Source: Ctena decussata
Lineage: Eukaryota > Mollusca > Bivalvia > Lucinida > Lucinidae
NCBI GenBank assembly: GCA_963989385.1
Contig: OZ022498.1
Span: 9,431,501 to 9,495,500 of the forward strand
Length of the DNA stretch: 64,000 nt
Reading direction: 5' to 3'
Under the pieces are notes generated by a model. It was given only the letters and a program-made list of their open reading frames with translations. It searched no databases and had not been told where the DNA came from. A program made the translations under genes and the position numbers. Positions within the stretch are counted from its first letter, which is position 1, and every line of letters starts with the position of its first letter. Below are positions 42,487 through 52,615 of the stretch, piece by piece.

Positions 42487-44796
42487 TGTTACGCAGAAGG
42501 TTTTACACACGATCGACACGGGTGTAGAGCCTTATGCGTCGCCAGGACGGCGGAGGGTGATTTCCGGTTAAAGGGTTATCTACCAGTGTATTACACTAAC
42601 AAGGAAACTCTAACAACGTTAGAATTTTTTGAAGTTTATATATAATGTAAATTCTATATACAACGATACAATTTACAACAATTCACAATTACAATAATAT
42701 ACAACACATATCAGTTCATGTCGCTGGCCCAAGTAAGGTGTTTGTTTCAAATCTGTAATCGATTTGCGTACAATACGCAAATAGATTACCGTCTGACGTC
42801 AACACCGTACTCGGCTCAGCGCCATGAACTAAAGGAAAACACAAAGAACAAAAAACGTTAGTTTGAGCTCATACAAAAAAACAAGGCCTTATGTTGGTAG
42901 ACTTCAATTCGTCGTTCCCTGGATCATGTCATGGGCCAGTCCATATATCATGAGGAACACCAACTTATATTAACACGTGCACGATTATATACTGGTCGCT
43001 CCCTGGATCGTACCAGGGACCAGTCTATATATATTAACACACCTTAGTGGACGAACACTGTCCCACACTTGATGTGACCTTCAGATCTTATCACAGAATC
43101 TGGCAAAACTGTGCTAACTACTTCCGCCTACATTTTGTGCTTCCCGCCTCTGCTTAGGAACCATGCACAAACGGCGTTGTAACTGCCTCTACCCGGGTTG
43201 GTATTAACCTGGAGACGTATATCGAATCTCCAGGTGAGACGTGGCTCTAAGCCCTAACAGCTGACTGCCGGACTTGATGTGCCTAAAAATAACGAACTTA
43301 CACTTATTACATTGTAACTACATATTAACAATACGTAAGACTTGGGCCTGTCTTGGAAATACCATACAACGCCCTCGGCGAATGCCGAGCATAACGTGCA
43401 CACGCCAGCCGTGTCACTAGACACGACTCGCGCTCACGATGTAAAGCTAAAAGTGGGCTTACCACTTCCGCCAATGAAGAAACGTAGATCCTACCACGCA
43501 TGTGCGTCGAAGGATCTGACGCCAAACATTGACAAGAAGTATACTGACGTCAACAGGCATTACCATGACATACCCCACATAAAACATGAATAATCTAGAC
43601 AATGACCTATTTACATTAAACTGATTGACCAAAATCTAACTCGCATATGTATTAATTCTACATTTGCCATAGAATATAATAGCTGAATAAGTGTTTCTCA
43701 CACATTTGGGATCATAACGTTTGATCTGACATCATGACATCAATGATGTTATACCATATGACGCCGTCCAATGAAGGCAAATCATACGCATGATGACCAA
43801 ATGTTACCATTATAACTTATGGAAAAAAACCCTTAATGCGGTGCATGCTTTGGCGTCAATTGACGTCACGAGTATATAAATTAGTTCCATTACAAATCAA
43901 TCTACTTCTATAGGCCACGTATACGTGAAACTAATATAAAAAGTGCTGACGTCGCAATAACATGATGCAACTGACTTCATATGAATAACATGAATGCAAC
44001 TGACGTCACATGAATAACATGAATACAACTGACGTCACTGGACGTCAAATAGACGCGCACCAGTGAAACTAATGTAAAAAGTGCTGACGTCGCAATAACA
44101 TGAATGCAACTGACGTCACATGAATAACATGAATGCAACTGACGTCACTGGACGTCAAATAGACGCACACCATTGCAACCAACATCAGTGATATAAACTA
44201 TTTCCGTAATTTACAAAACTTCCTAATATACAAATACCATGCGCAGCATGGTCAGTATAAACAAAATTGGTCGACATATGCACAGCCTGATCACTGTCAA
44301 CAAAATCAAATCAGTCGACACATATAATCATACCATATCAATCAGAAGTCACATTTTTCATTCTTAGCCAAACTATTCTAAATAAATATAATAAGATCTT
44401 ACCGTTCTGGTCTAAACTCAGAATCTGGGCACACAACAATATAACATCCTCAGTATAAGAATTAAACAGCCACGTCTAACTTTTCAATAAAAGATAGGCG
44501 TATAAATAGTATGCGTCTCACATTTAAATCATGGGAATCGAATATAAGCATGCAGGTACTCACATTAAAATCATGCAACACGCTGTCCACAATCAAAAGA
44601 CTCGTGCAGGTATTCACCTTAAAATCATGCAATATGCTGTCCACGAGAGGTATTCACAAACAACCCATGCATAACGTAGTCACAATTTCCGTAAACGTTT
44701 TATTACCACAGTTACCCTAAAAACTGTAGCCTTACTGATTGAAAGGATTAAAATAATCTCGACGATATAGTGGACGATTAGATCCATTTCGTAACA
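42487..44796 (-). repeat. Right LTR (5' LTR of right copy)
   Basis: 2310 bp, TGTTACG to CGTAACA. It differs from the other LTRs at six sites, all in its right half: near 43692, 43769, 43785, 43850, 43879 and 44550. Confidence 0.96.
43861..44157. promoter_or_regulatory. CRE-like cluster in right LTR
   Basis: Third copy of the TGACGTCA cluster. This LTR would drive transcription of the right copy. Confidence 0.6.
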
Positions 44797-44801
44797 AAAA
44801 T

Positions 44802-45108
44802 GAACTTCATGATTCCTGGGTCGACATTTCCCTTGACTCACAAAATAATTTGGATGAGGAAGCTTCTGTTGGACCTGAATGTCATATAAGTAATATAGAG
44901 GATAGCGTCTGTTCAAAAGATCATGGTATTGCTGGTGTCATTGATCTTGAAAATTACTGCCAAATATCCCATTTGCATGAAAACAATATGCATGAAAATG
45001 TAAGCTTTCCTCGTTATAGAGTAGAACCCCTTGACGACTGGTGCATTATAGAAACAGAGACTGATGGTGACTATGATAACAGTCTTCAAAGTTTTTCGGG
45101 TGGGGGTA
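44802..45108 (+). pseudogene. Acidic linker resuming after the retroelement
   Basis: The frame interrupted at 19859 continues here without a shift: Asp/Glu/Ser/His-rich text including HDSWVDISLDSQ and EPLDDWCIIETETDGDYD. It runs to a G-rich tract (~45100-45108), after which it reads a stop at 45144 while the transposase frame is open from before that point. A one- or two-base indel in the G tract would join them. Confidence 0.6.
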
Positions 45109-46552
45109 TGAAAATGTCGTATATATGGAATGCAAACAAAATCTAACCCCGAAGTTAGTACGTGAGATCGTTGAGAATCCAGATAAAAGTAAAATCACAT
45201 TAGTACCCCCTGTCAAACCCAAAGCCGGGGAAGTGTACGTCTTTAGTCATGGGGGCGATGTATCAAAAAGCAATGACTGGAAATCTGACCGCTACATATG
45301 GCTACACAAAAATAGTTATGGACTGCCCAAAAGTCAAAGATCTTTTTGGACTCAAACATTTTACATATCCCAAGAGCAAGGCGATAAAATAGGTAGTTCT
45401 GTGTTTGTCCGAAAAGTATACTTTTTTAAGGATAAACCCGACTGGCCTTATTTCCTTATTCATTATTTAGGTGATGAATCTGTTTACAAAGACAGGCCTC
45501 ACGGAAATAGTAAACAAAACAAAAATCCTTTTGTGCGCACATGCAAGTCGGTTTTAAATGGTATAAAAGATTCCGCTGCCACAAACAGCAACAAAAACGT
45601 AATGAAGTCTTACGCAGAGGCACAAGCAAATGTCGAAGTGCATGCTGTGCACCAGGCTGTCCTTAATCCCGCCGGAACTAAACAGGTACATAACACGGTA
45701 TATCGCGAAAGACGAAAGATGAGACTTTCACAAGACGAAATGTACGCTACAGCCTTAGTAGCTTTTCAGCTTGACGACTACGTAAGTAAATACAGTGTTT
45801 ACCCAGATATAGAATGTGTAATGGGCTCCACGGAAATTCTAAATGAATTAAATACTCTGCTTTCTATAAAAACCGACGAACCCATACTAATGGGGTATGA
45901 CACTACTTTTAACATCGGAAACAATTTCGTCTCAGCCCTAGTGTTTAAACATGCAATGTTTGAAGGCGGAAAAATTATTCCTGCTGCATTCCTCATACAT
46001 GACAGAAAAAATCAGTCTTGTCATGAGCTTCTTTTTAAGAAACTTTTGGACCAAGTACCAAATCTCGGTAAATTTGAAAGCTTTTTAGTTACAGACCGAG
46101 AACGGGCAATTACCAATGCAGTTCAAAAGAATATTCCTAGTATAAAAATCTTTTATTGTTGGAACCATATGCGCATGGATTTGAAACGCTGGCTCGAAAA
46201 TCATAATGCTACCAGTGATGATAAAATTGTTTACCGCTCCGACTTTATGTCTCTGCTTGAGTCAGACTCACTGACTGACTTTTTAGAGAAAGAATCTGAG
46301 CTAAAGATCAAATGGACCGAGGCAATGACAGAATATTTTGACAAGCACTATCGCGAAGACATACTAAATCATGCAGCAAAATTTGTTTTGGAACCACATG
46401 GCCTGTACACTCCTTCTAGCGGGTTGACAAACAATATTTCAGAATGCCTGAACTCGGTCATCAAACGGTTTGCAGACTGGCCTGGCATTTCCATGGATGC
46501 TATTGTAACGTCATTATTTTTTTTTTACAACGATACAAGTATAATGAAATAA
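45109..46552 (+). pseudogene. MULE-type transposase domain
   Basis: A DDE transposase of the Mutator-like class. Counting from the ATG at 45125: an N-terminal region (~35-150) with YVFSHGG, DWKSDRYIW and FVRTCKSVL, resembling the WRKY/FLYWCH-like DNA-binding part of animal MULEs; then the catalytic core with D259 (GYDTTF), D324 (LVTDRERAI), a CWNH motif near residue 347, and E440 (NNISECLNSVIKR). The frame runs into stops just after a run of ten T (46517-46526). The next frame continues seamlessly there (LQRYKYNEIIRGR), so the natural protein goes on into the SWIM region. No terminal inverted repeats were identified. Confidence 0.85.
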
Positions 46553-47583
46553 TAAGAGGTCGTCTGCTCTGCGGCGACATGAAACTTAAGGAGAATTACA
46601 TGGACTTTGTATTGGATCCTGCAACTGTGGAAATGCCCCGGTCGGTCTGTTTACCAGATCAAATAGTTGATATGATTCAAGGGGGGAAACTTGAGCTGCC
46701 GCAACCAGAAGGTATCATTCCAGACGACGCAACACGCATCGATGATGCTACAGATGGCATCCGAACAGATGGCATGTTGCGGTCACAAAGAGGAATGGCT
46801 CGCGCCGTCATTCTTGAAAAAAGAATAGTTAACGTCCCTGAGGCCGGCGCATGGGTAGTTACAGGATCAAAGAACGACAAATATGCCGTTTCCTTATTTC
46901 CTGAAGAGAAATGTAACTGTGCGTCCCTCGGCGGATGTTACCATATTATTGCCGCGCGAATGTGTGCCGGAATTGATAACGAAGTTGTACCCCGTAAATT
47001 CAACTTAACCCAGCTGCGTAAGAATAGCAGGAAAAGACAAAATAGAATTGCGGGTCGCAAAAGACCCAGGCCGCTAGACAAACTTGATGCGTTAGCGTGT
47101 GAGGTAAATGCCGCGCCAGACTCTTTATTCAACCAAACTGCTATTGATATGGAGGAAACCAACGAGGTTTTTACTTCAACGCCTGTCGCAAATCGAAATT
47201 TAGAAAAGGGAACTTTAACAAACACACCTTTAGCTGCAAATAATACCTTTAACACTCCCAAAACACCAAAATCGCTGCTAAAGAGAAAAAGGACACCTGG
47301 TGTAGGCATCGCCGCAAAAAAGGCCCGCTTTGAAATTTCAAAGATTGTCGAGCAAACAGAAACAAATGAGTCACAAATTATTGAACAAACCGAAAAAAAT
47401 GAAACACAAATTTCATCACAGTCATGCAAAAATAATGTCAAAGAAACTTTGTCAAAATCATGCAAAAGAATTGATTTCGAACAAACTGATGCGCAAAAAA
47501 AAGACATCACTGAACAAAAAAACACAGATGAACCTCAAAATTTGTCACAGGCAGACCAAATTATAACAAACCGAAAAAAATAA
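46527..47583 (+). pseudogene. SWIM zinc finger and basic/low-complexity region
   Basis: The continuation of the transposase after the T-run shift. It contains a SWIM zinc finger at 46912-46944 (CNC-ASLGG-CYH, i.e. CxC-x5-CxH), which in MULE transposases follows the catalytic core and helps bind DNA. After it come a basic segment (RKNSRKRQNRIAGRKRPRP, possible nuclear localisation), TP-rich text, then Glu/Gln/Asn/Lys/Ser repeats. A stop at 47581 falls inside the second copy of a ~180-bp duplication, where one base has been lost compared with the first copy. The upstream ATG at 46444 lies in a shadow frame of the transposase. Confidence 0.8.
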
Positions 47584-47745
47584 AACACAATTCTTATCAC
47601 AGTCTTGCAAAAATAATGTCAAAGAAACTTTGTCAAAATCATGCAAAAAAAATGATATCGAACAAACTGGTGCGCAAGAAAAAGACATCACTGAACAAAA
47701 AAACACAAATGAACCTCAAAATTTGTCACAGGAAGAGCAAAAAAA
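47380..47745 (+). repeat. ~180-bp tandem duplication in the linker
   Basis: ACAAACCGAAAAAAAT ... TTGTCACAGG occurs twice in tandem (about 47380-47560 and 47560-47745). The encoded text shares CKNNVKETLSKSCK and KDITEQKNT blocks. Confidence 0.8.
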
Positions 47746-47932
47746 TGATTTCGAAAACGTATCTGTGACTGAAACACACATTGCTGAGACAAAAATCACG
47801 AAAGAAACAAAAATTTCGTCATTATCGTGCAAAAAGAATGAGTCGAAACAAGAATCCGTAGTGAAATCACTGAAGACTCCACTCTGCTATATGGCAAAGA
47901 TGAATCCCATAGCCTGTCATGTAAATCAATAA
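47584..47932 (+). pseudogene. Linker, second frame segment
   Basis: Continues the Glu/Lys/Ser/Asn-rich linker in a shifted frame (open from before 47630, stop at 47932). Around 47870-47890 the protease frame takes over (KDESHSLSCKS), which needs another single-base shift. It has no domain of its own. Confidence 0.5.
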
Positions 47933-48654
47933 ATAATTCGACCAAAACAATTTTAATAGAGGATGATAATGAAGTATTGCCAATTTCAGATGATAGAAAA
48001 AGACGATGCTGGGTACAAATGAATGATTCTAAATATGCAGTGACAATAAGTGACAAATTTGACATTACTTATGACAGAAAAGTTAATGACAAGGTCATAA
48101 ACTTTGGTCAGCAACTACTGAAGGCACAGTTTTCAGACATAAACGGATTCCAAGATTGTTGTTATGTTCCAGTGCAAAGTAATGGTGTCTGGAAATATTC
48201 CCTAAAAATGAAATTTTCTCGCCCCCCTGCATGTCAGGTTCACCATACAGAAGCAGACCACTGGGTTATATCTGTCTCCCCTGCTAATGGAACAGACCTA
48301 ATAGTTTTCGACAGTTTGCAAGGTTCAGTTCCGTCAATAAGCAACAGTCTTAAAATGCAATTGTTTGCTCTGTATGCCCAAAATAAAAAACATCTGAATG
48401 TACTGATTCCAAAAATTCAACAGCAAGCAAATTCTGTTGATTGCGGGATTTTTGCTTTAGCGTATGCTACAGAATTTTGCTTTACTGGTTTTGTTGGTGG
48501 TGAGAGCATCGATTTTGACAAGCAAGTTATGAGAGAACATTTACTTAGCTGTTTTCAAAACAAGGTCATGTCGCCGTTTCCCAAAATGAAGAGAAAACTG
48601 CGACTGAAACCTGTCAAAATTACTAATCATCAGGTATTTTTATCAAGAGACTAA
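47860..48654 (+). pseudogene. C48 (ULP1/SENP-like) cysteine protease domain
   Basis: The C-terminal protease of the same gene. Counting from 47977: His95 (ADHWVIS), Asp112 (VFDSLQG) and Cys156 (SVDCGIFALAYATEF), with a Gln cluster just before the Cys, are in the order and spacing of the C48 family, which cleaves SUMO/ubiquitin-like proteins or precursors. The open frame extends upstream into the linker, so it was not a separate gene. Its end is basic (KMKRKLRLKPVK). Plant MULEs (for example the Kaonashi type) are known to carry such proteases; here the catalytic set looks complete. Confidence 0.85.
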
Positions 48655-48825
48655 AATATAAATCTGTGCTACTAATATATTAAAGTTGTTAGTCGTTTGT
48701 TATATGTTAGACTTCTGTTCCATTTTAATATTAAGATTGCTGTGCTATTTAAAAAAAAATAATAATAATAAACTGGTAAAGCTTTATACTGTCTTGATCT
48801 TTATTTCCCGCCACATGTTAAAGTT
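48655..48825 (+). other. Probable 3' UTR
   Basis: AT-rich after the stop, with an A-rich AATAATAATAATAAA-type stretch near 48757-48771 that could supply a polyadenylation signal. Confidence 0.4.
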
Positions 48826-48911
48826 CGGAAAATGACGGAAAAAATCGTCGCCATCCGCCATTTTCCGGGCGGTGCGGTACTGGGTTTTATGCGGTGCGGT
48901 GCGGTGCGGTA
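48826..48911. repeat. Hairpin plus GCGGT minisatellite
   Basis: CGGAAAATGACGG (48826-48838) pairs with CCGCCATTTTCCG (48855-48867). It is followed by GCGGT repeats, six in two blocks up to 48911. This could mark the 3' terminus of the MULE element, but no matching inverted end was found upstream. Confidence 0.5.
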
Positions 48912-50768
48912 CAAGGATTTAGTAATGGCCCGGATAAAACGACCCAGCATGTTTATATTGATTCACCGGCAAGGCACTTTTTCAGACTACTACTACTAGT
49001 GACTAGTCTATTTTCAAAGACCTTTATTACTTTCAGTGGATATGCACAGGTAGACAAAGAGGACCAAATGAGTATTTCCGAAGTCACTCAGCCATTAGCA
49101 AAACAAATATTGTTGTCTTGAAGTAAATACCAGTTCAATTTCCAAATTATTTTCGAATTGTCTTCCAGGTCACCAAGCGCTTATTAGATGCAACGCATTT
49201 TCTACGTACCCTATCGAGAGGAGGATGAGCAGTGTATGATGTACACTCTTCATTGCCAATTCCAAATATGATTATAAACATAAAGACTTGGTTGGAACCA
49301 CTGGCATTTGATTTGTGCAGTAGGTGTGATAAGAGCCATCACTAGTGGAAGGATGCAAAAAAGATGCTAAAATTGGAAAAACAGATATTGTTATGTAGAA
49401 ATAAATCAAATTGATGGTTATAGACAGAATATCTGTGAGTTTTATGACAAAGATAAAATTTGTTCAGGTTATTACATTTTTTTCATGAGAATATAGAGCT
49501 CTTTAAAAATGAAGAATAAAACGAGCGGCAAAGATGCGAAAAGAGCCTGGGTCGTACTAGTCCAGCTCCGGACCGAAATTATTTCAGAAACAAAGTTTCT
49601 AATTTAGGTCCAGCACCTGTAAGTCTTCCTCAGTGTGGGTATTTCAGATGCCGATAAAATCATTTTGGCACATAGTAAACTGTGCATTAATCAATATATT
49701 ATGTTTTCTTTTTGATAAATAACAGCCTTTTTCTTCTTCTGACCTTCCCAATGTGTCTTATTTAATATTTACTGGCGATTTTTCCTTCGTAGCTGTGAGA
49801 ATGTTTACGAAGACCGCCATGTTTGCTTGGGATTTTCCCAGTTACCGGATGACGTCATTGGGTGATAAAAATGGCAAGGGTATAAAACCTAGTACCTTAG
49901 GAGATATGAGTGTCGCAATTACATACGTCTGTGAATATTGTTTGCAATACCTATGTATGCATTTATTTTATGCCTGGTGTCCAAATTTCATTTAAGCACG
50001 CGTCAGTGTGCTTCTCTGACAAGGCTGAGCACTTTTTTTTAGATTTAACTAAGTACTGAAATAAAATCAACCATTATGAATATTCAATTACCATGCGGAC
50101 ACCGAATGTCCGAACACAATTTCACGTTTAATAAATGTTCGCGCACACAAGAAACAAAGGGAATGCTGTTTAATTAAGCTATCAATTTTATAATAGATCT
50201 AGTCCATGTCAAAACGTAACATTGGTAAAAAAAAAAGTACACCTAAACACTTCACAACATATGAAACAACTTTTGTGTGTTTGAAGTCGCCGACAGACCT
50301 GTATACTTTCAACTATCATGAGAGAGGACGCGATTAAAAGAAATCACGTGCTGTTATGCTTAAACACATTGCAAAAAGTCTTCAGACAAATGCTGTATTC
50401 AGACTGCAAAAGAACGATCACAATATTTTATATCCGCGCAACTTACGTAATAAGAATCTTTTAAGATCTCAAGCGTTAACAGCGATATTTTCAAACTGCG
50501 AGGACGTTTTCTTAAGATGTTGCGATCGGAGCCGTGATTATGTACAAATGCGGTACTTCTTTGAAATTCTTAAAACCATCTGTATCTGAAAATTAGCTGC
50601 ATATAAAAATATAATATTTCTTGGGAAAATACGCATTTTCTTTGCAAAGGACAGGACCTACTATAGAACCAATATTTTACTGGTCTGGGCCTGCAGTTAG
50701 ACGTGTTTTGCTATGGCGCGATTTGTTCTCGTCTGCGTATATTTCACTTAATTTCAACAATTGAAACT
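48912..50768. other. Gene-free stretch, nothing recognised
   Basis: Short open frames only, none with recognisable motifs. No tandem repeat or terminal inverted repeat was seen. Confidence 0.4.
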
Positions 50769-50861
50769 ATGGAAAATAAAACTTCGCCGAAACCACTGAC
50801 TTTCTTCGAATCCGTTTCAAATACCGATGACGGACGAGGCAATACTACTGTTAGCGAGCTG
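50769..50861 (+). CDS. Candidate first coding exon (weak)
   Basis: ATG followed by 31 codons starting MENKTSPKPLTFFESV and ending at CTG|GTAATA, a plausible splice donor. The composition is more balanced than in the surrounding DNA. No family is recognised, no promoter element is clear, and no downstream exon was identified. Confidence 0.18.
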
Positions 50862-51054
50862 GTAATAAAAATCTTATAATTTCTTGGTTCACTGAAATTA
50901 ATATAAAAAACATTTAATGCGTCGGAACAGTTGTGAAAGTTTGGGTAAGTAGGTATATGTGGCAGAAAATAACCTCGACATCATCACATTCTTTTGGCAA
51001 CACAAATGTTCTTGCTAGTTTTCTCTTTGGTCGACACGTCGGAGCATACCATTG

Positions 51055-51400
51055 ATCGGTAAATTTCCTATGTACTGTTATTCTACGCAAAAGAAAAAAA
51101 AAAAAAGAAAAAAATCTAGAAATATAGTCAGGCAGACGTAAGGCGTAACTGGGAGAGCAGATATCAAACAACCGACCCCCCCCTCCGCCACACACACAAA
51201 AAGAAAGAAAAGAAGAAAGTACAAAATAAACAAACAAAACAAAAATCACAGTCAGGAAGGCGTAAAGCGTATCGGGGGGAAGGGGGGGGGGGGGTGGAAG
51301 ACAGAAAATATCTAGGAACCGCCGATTATAAGGATATTACACATCCTAGGATATGACACTTCCTTACTTTCTTCCCCCAGCCCCCCCCCCCCCCTCCCCT
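51055..51400. repeat. Homopolymer and purine/pyrimidine runs
   Basis: A-rich run at ~51090-51112, GAAAGAAAAGAAG at ~51205-51218, 13 G at 51282-51294, 14 C at 51381-51394. A ~28-bp block (AGTCAGGCAGACGTAAGGCG) recurs, diverged, ~125 bp downstream. The G and C runs are complementary and could pair. Confidence 0.75.
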
Positions 51401-52020
51401 CCGATGTAATTTGTAATTTAAAAGCGTTTCTGCAGTGGAGCTATAAAATTAGTTTTCCGACCACTCGGACAGGGGATGCTCATTTTGATACAAACAGCAC
51501 TGGAAACCGGAATAACAACACACGTTTCATGTTTAACAAAATTCAAAGATGTATGTAAGGCGTAAACAGTCGTCGTACAAATATTCTGTTATCGTTTAAA
51601 CCCAGAACTTAGTCGCTTAACTTGGGTTGTCTGGAGTACGCCTGTCTTTGCAATTCTGGTACTGGATTTTATCAATTAGCTGATGGCGTCATCACGTGAC
51701 CTCCACGAGCTCATTTGCATATCCTGTCAGCATGTCCGTTGAAACGCAATTTCTTTTCACCCCTCTTGAGGAAAATGCTTCAAGGCCAGCCCAATGTCTC
51801 TTAGAAAAGGTAAAACTGGTGGCAGTCATGATCCACAATGGCCAAAGAACACAACCGCTAATGTTTTTTCCTGAGTGATTCAAAAATAATGATTTTATCA
51901 GTGTATAGAAATTCCCCGGTAGCAGTTACCGGCAAAAACCCAGCAGTAGCGGAATAGGTGAGGCCTGGGCCGTGAAAATTGAAACTTGTTTCTGGGCATT
52001 TTCCGGCCCAGAGCTGGGCT

Positions 52021-52615
52021 AGGGTCGTACTTGATTCACCTGTTCAGAGTACGCTTTTTACTCTGAACAGGCAGAATTCCAATCAAGTATCAGAGAACAG
52101 CTGTGCAGAAGCTGTTCTGAGTACACCACCTTCCGAGGTGGTGTGGTCGGAGTAGAACAGTCACGTGATCTATCCAATATGGCCGACTTTAAATTTCTGC
52201 TCAGTTGTTGTTAATTTTTTCCTATATCATATTTTGGGAGCATTTCAGATAAAATATTAAGATCATGAGCAACTGAAATCAAATTTATTGAACTATTACG
52301 CAAACTACCGTAAGATCTTTGAAACTTATTTTTGAATGGTTTGCATGACACTAAATATTTTATTGAATTCCGTCATCATATTTTAGGCCCCTGTGATGGA
52401 ATAGAACTTAAATTGCTCGTAATTCTTATTTTATGCGCCTTTTGTGTTGATTTTCATTAAATAAACATCAAAACATCACTTGATTTACATGAGAGTGTAC
52501 TGGAGTACTCCGCACATATAAATCAAGTGTATTGAAATACTCCATGTTACTTGATTTAAGCCAATGTTCTGGAGTACCCGGAGTACTCTGAATTTGCTGA
52601 ATCAAGTATGACCCT
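52021..52615. mobile_element. ~595-bp TIR element (hAT-like ends?)
   Basis: The left end AGGGTCGTACTTGATTCA matches the inverse of the right end (AGGGTCATACTTGATTCA). Similarity resumes at TCAGAGTAC, giving a ~33-bp TIR. A perfect 13-bp stem, CCTGTTCAGAGTA ... TACTCTGAACAGG, lies just inside the left end. AGGGTC/GACCCT ends recall hAT termini, but no 8-bp target duplication is visible. Internal GGAGTACTCC motifs recur near the right end. No ORF. Confidence 0.65.

Larger units (their letters stand above)
19860..44796 (-). mobile_element. Tandem Ty3/Gypsy (Gmr1-like) array: LTR-int-LTR-int-LTR
   Basis: Bounded by TGTTACG at 19860 and CGTAACA at 44796, with a 5-bp target duplication AAAAT (19855-19859 and 44797-44801). 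Three LTRs of 2310 bp, the left one after subtracting a LINE and its 11-bp duplication, flank two nearly identical ~5.76 kb internal regions; the period is 8073 bp. Both internal regions read on the minus strand: primer-binding site, gag-protease, in-frame UAG, integrase-RT-RNase H, purine tract. All frames are intact in both copies and only a few substitutions separate them, so the event is recent. Confidence 0.97.
17136..48654 (+). pseudogene. Split MULE transposase - SWIM - C48 protease gene with 51-aa repeat N-terminus
   Basis: The overall gene, interrupted by the retroelement at 19860-44796. Reading order is Asp/His/Cys-rich tandem repeats (17136-19731), a short acidic region (to 19859), a resumed acidic linker (44802-45108), MULE transposase (~45109-46520), SWIM zinc finger (~46527-46960), low-complexity linker with a ~180-bp duplication (to ~47870), and C48 protease (to 48654). 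The frame before 19860 and after 44801 is the same once one AAAAT copy is removed. Lesions are TAA at 18993, a +/- shift in the G tract near 45105, one in the ten-T run at 46517-46526, and shifts near 47560-47580 and 47870. Without the retroelement it is about 6.5 kb. It is probably a large autonomous MULE transposon or a gene domesticated from one. Terminal inverted repeats were not found. Confidence 0.65.

Noticed and set aside
46444..46526. Independent gene starting at the ATG at 46444
   Set aside because: The first part overlaps the transposase in a shadow frame; only after the T-run does this frame carry real text, so it is a frameshifted continuation.
50356..50589. 77-codon open frame beginning MLKHIAKSLQ
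   Set aside because: No recognisable family, no neighbouring exon structure; kept out for lack of support.
51696..51878. 60-codon open frames on both strands
   Set aside because: Mutually overlapping shadows with no motif, splice signals or conservation that can be judged from the sequence.
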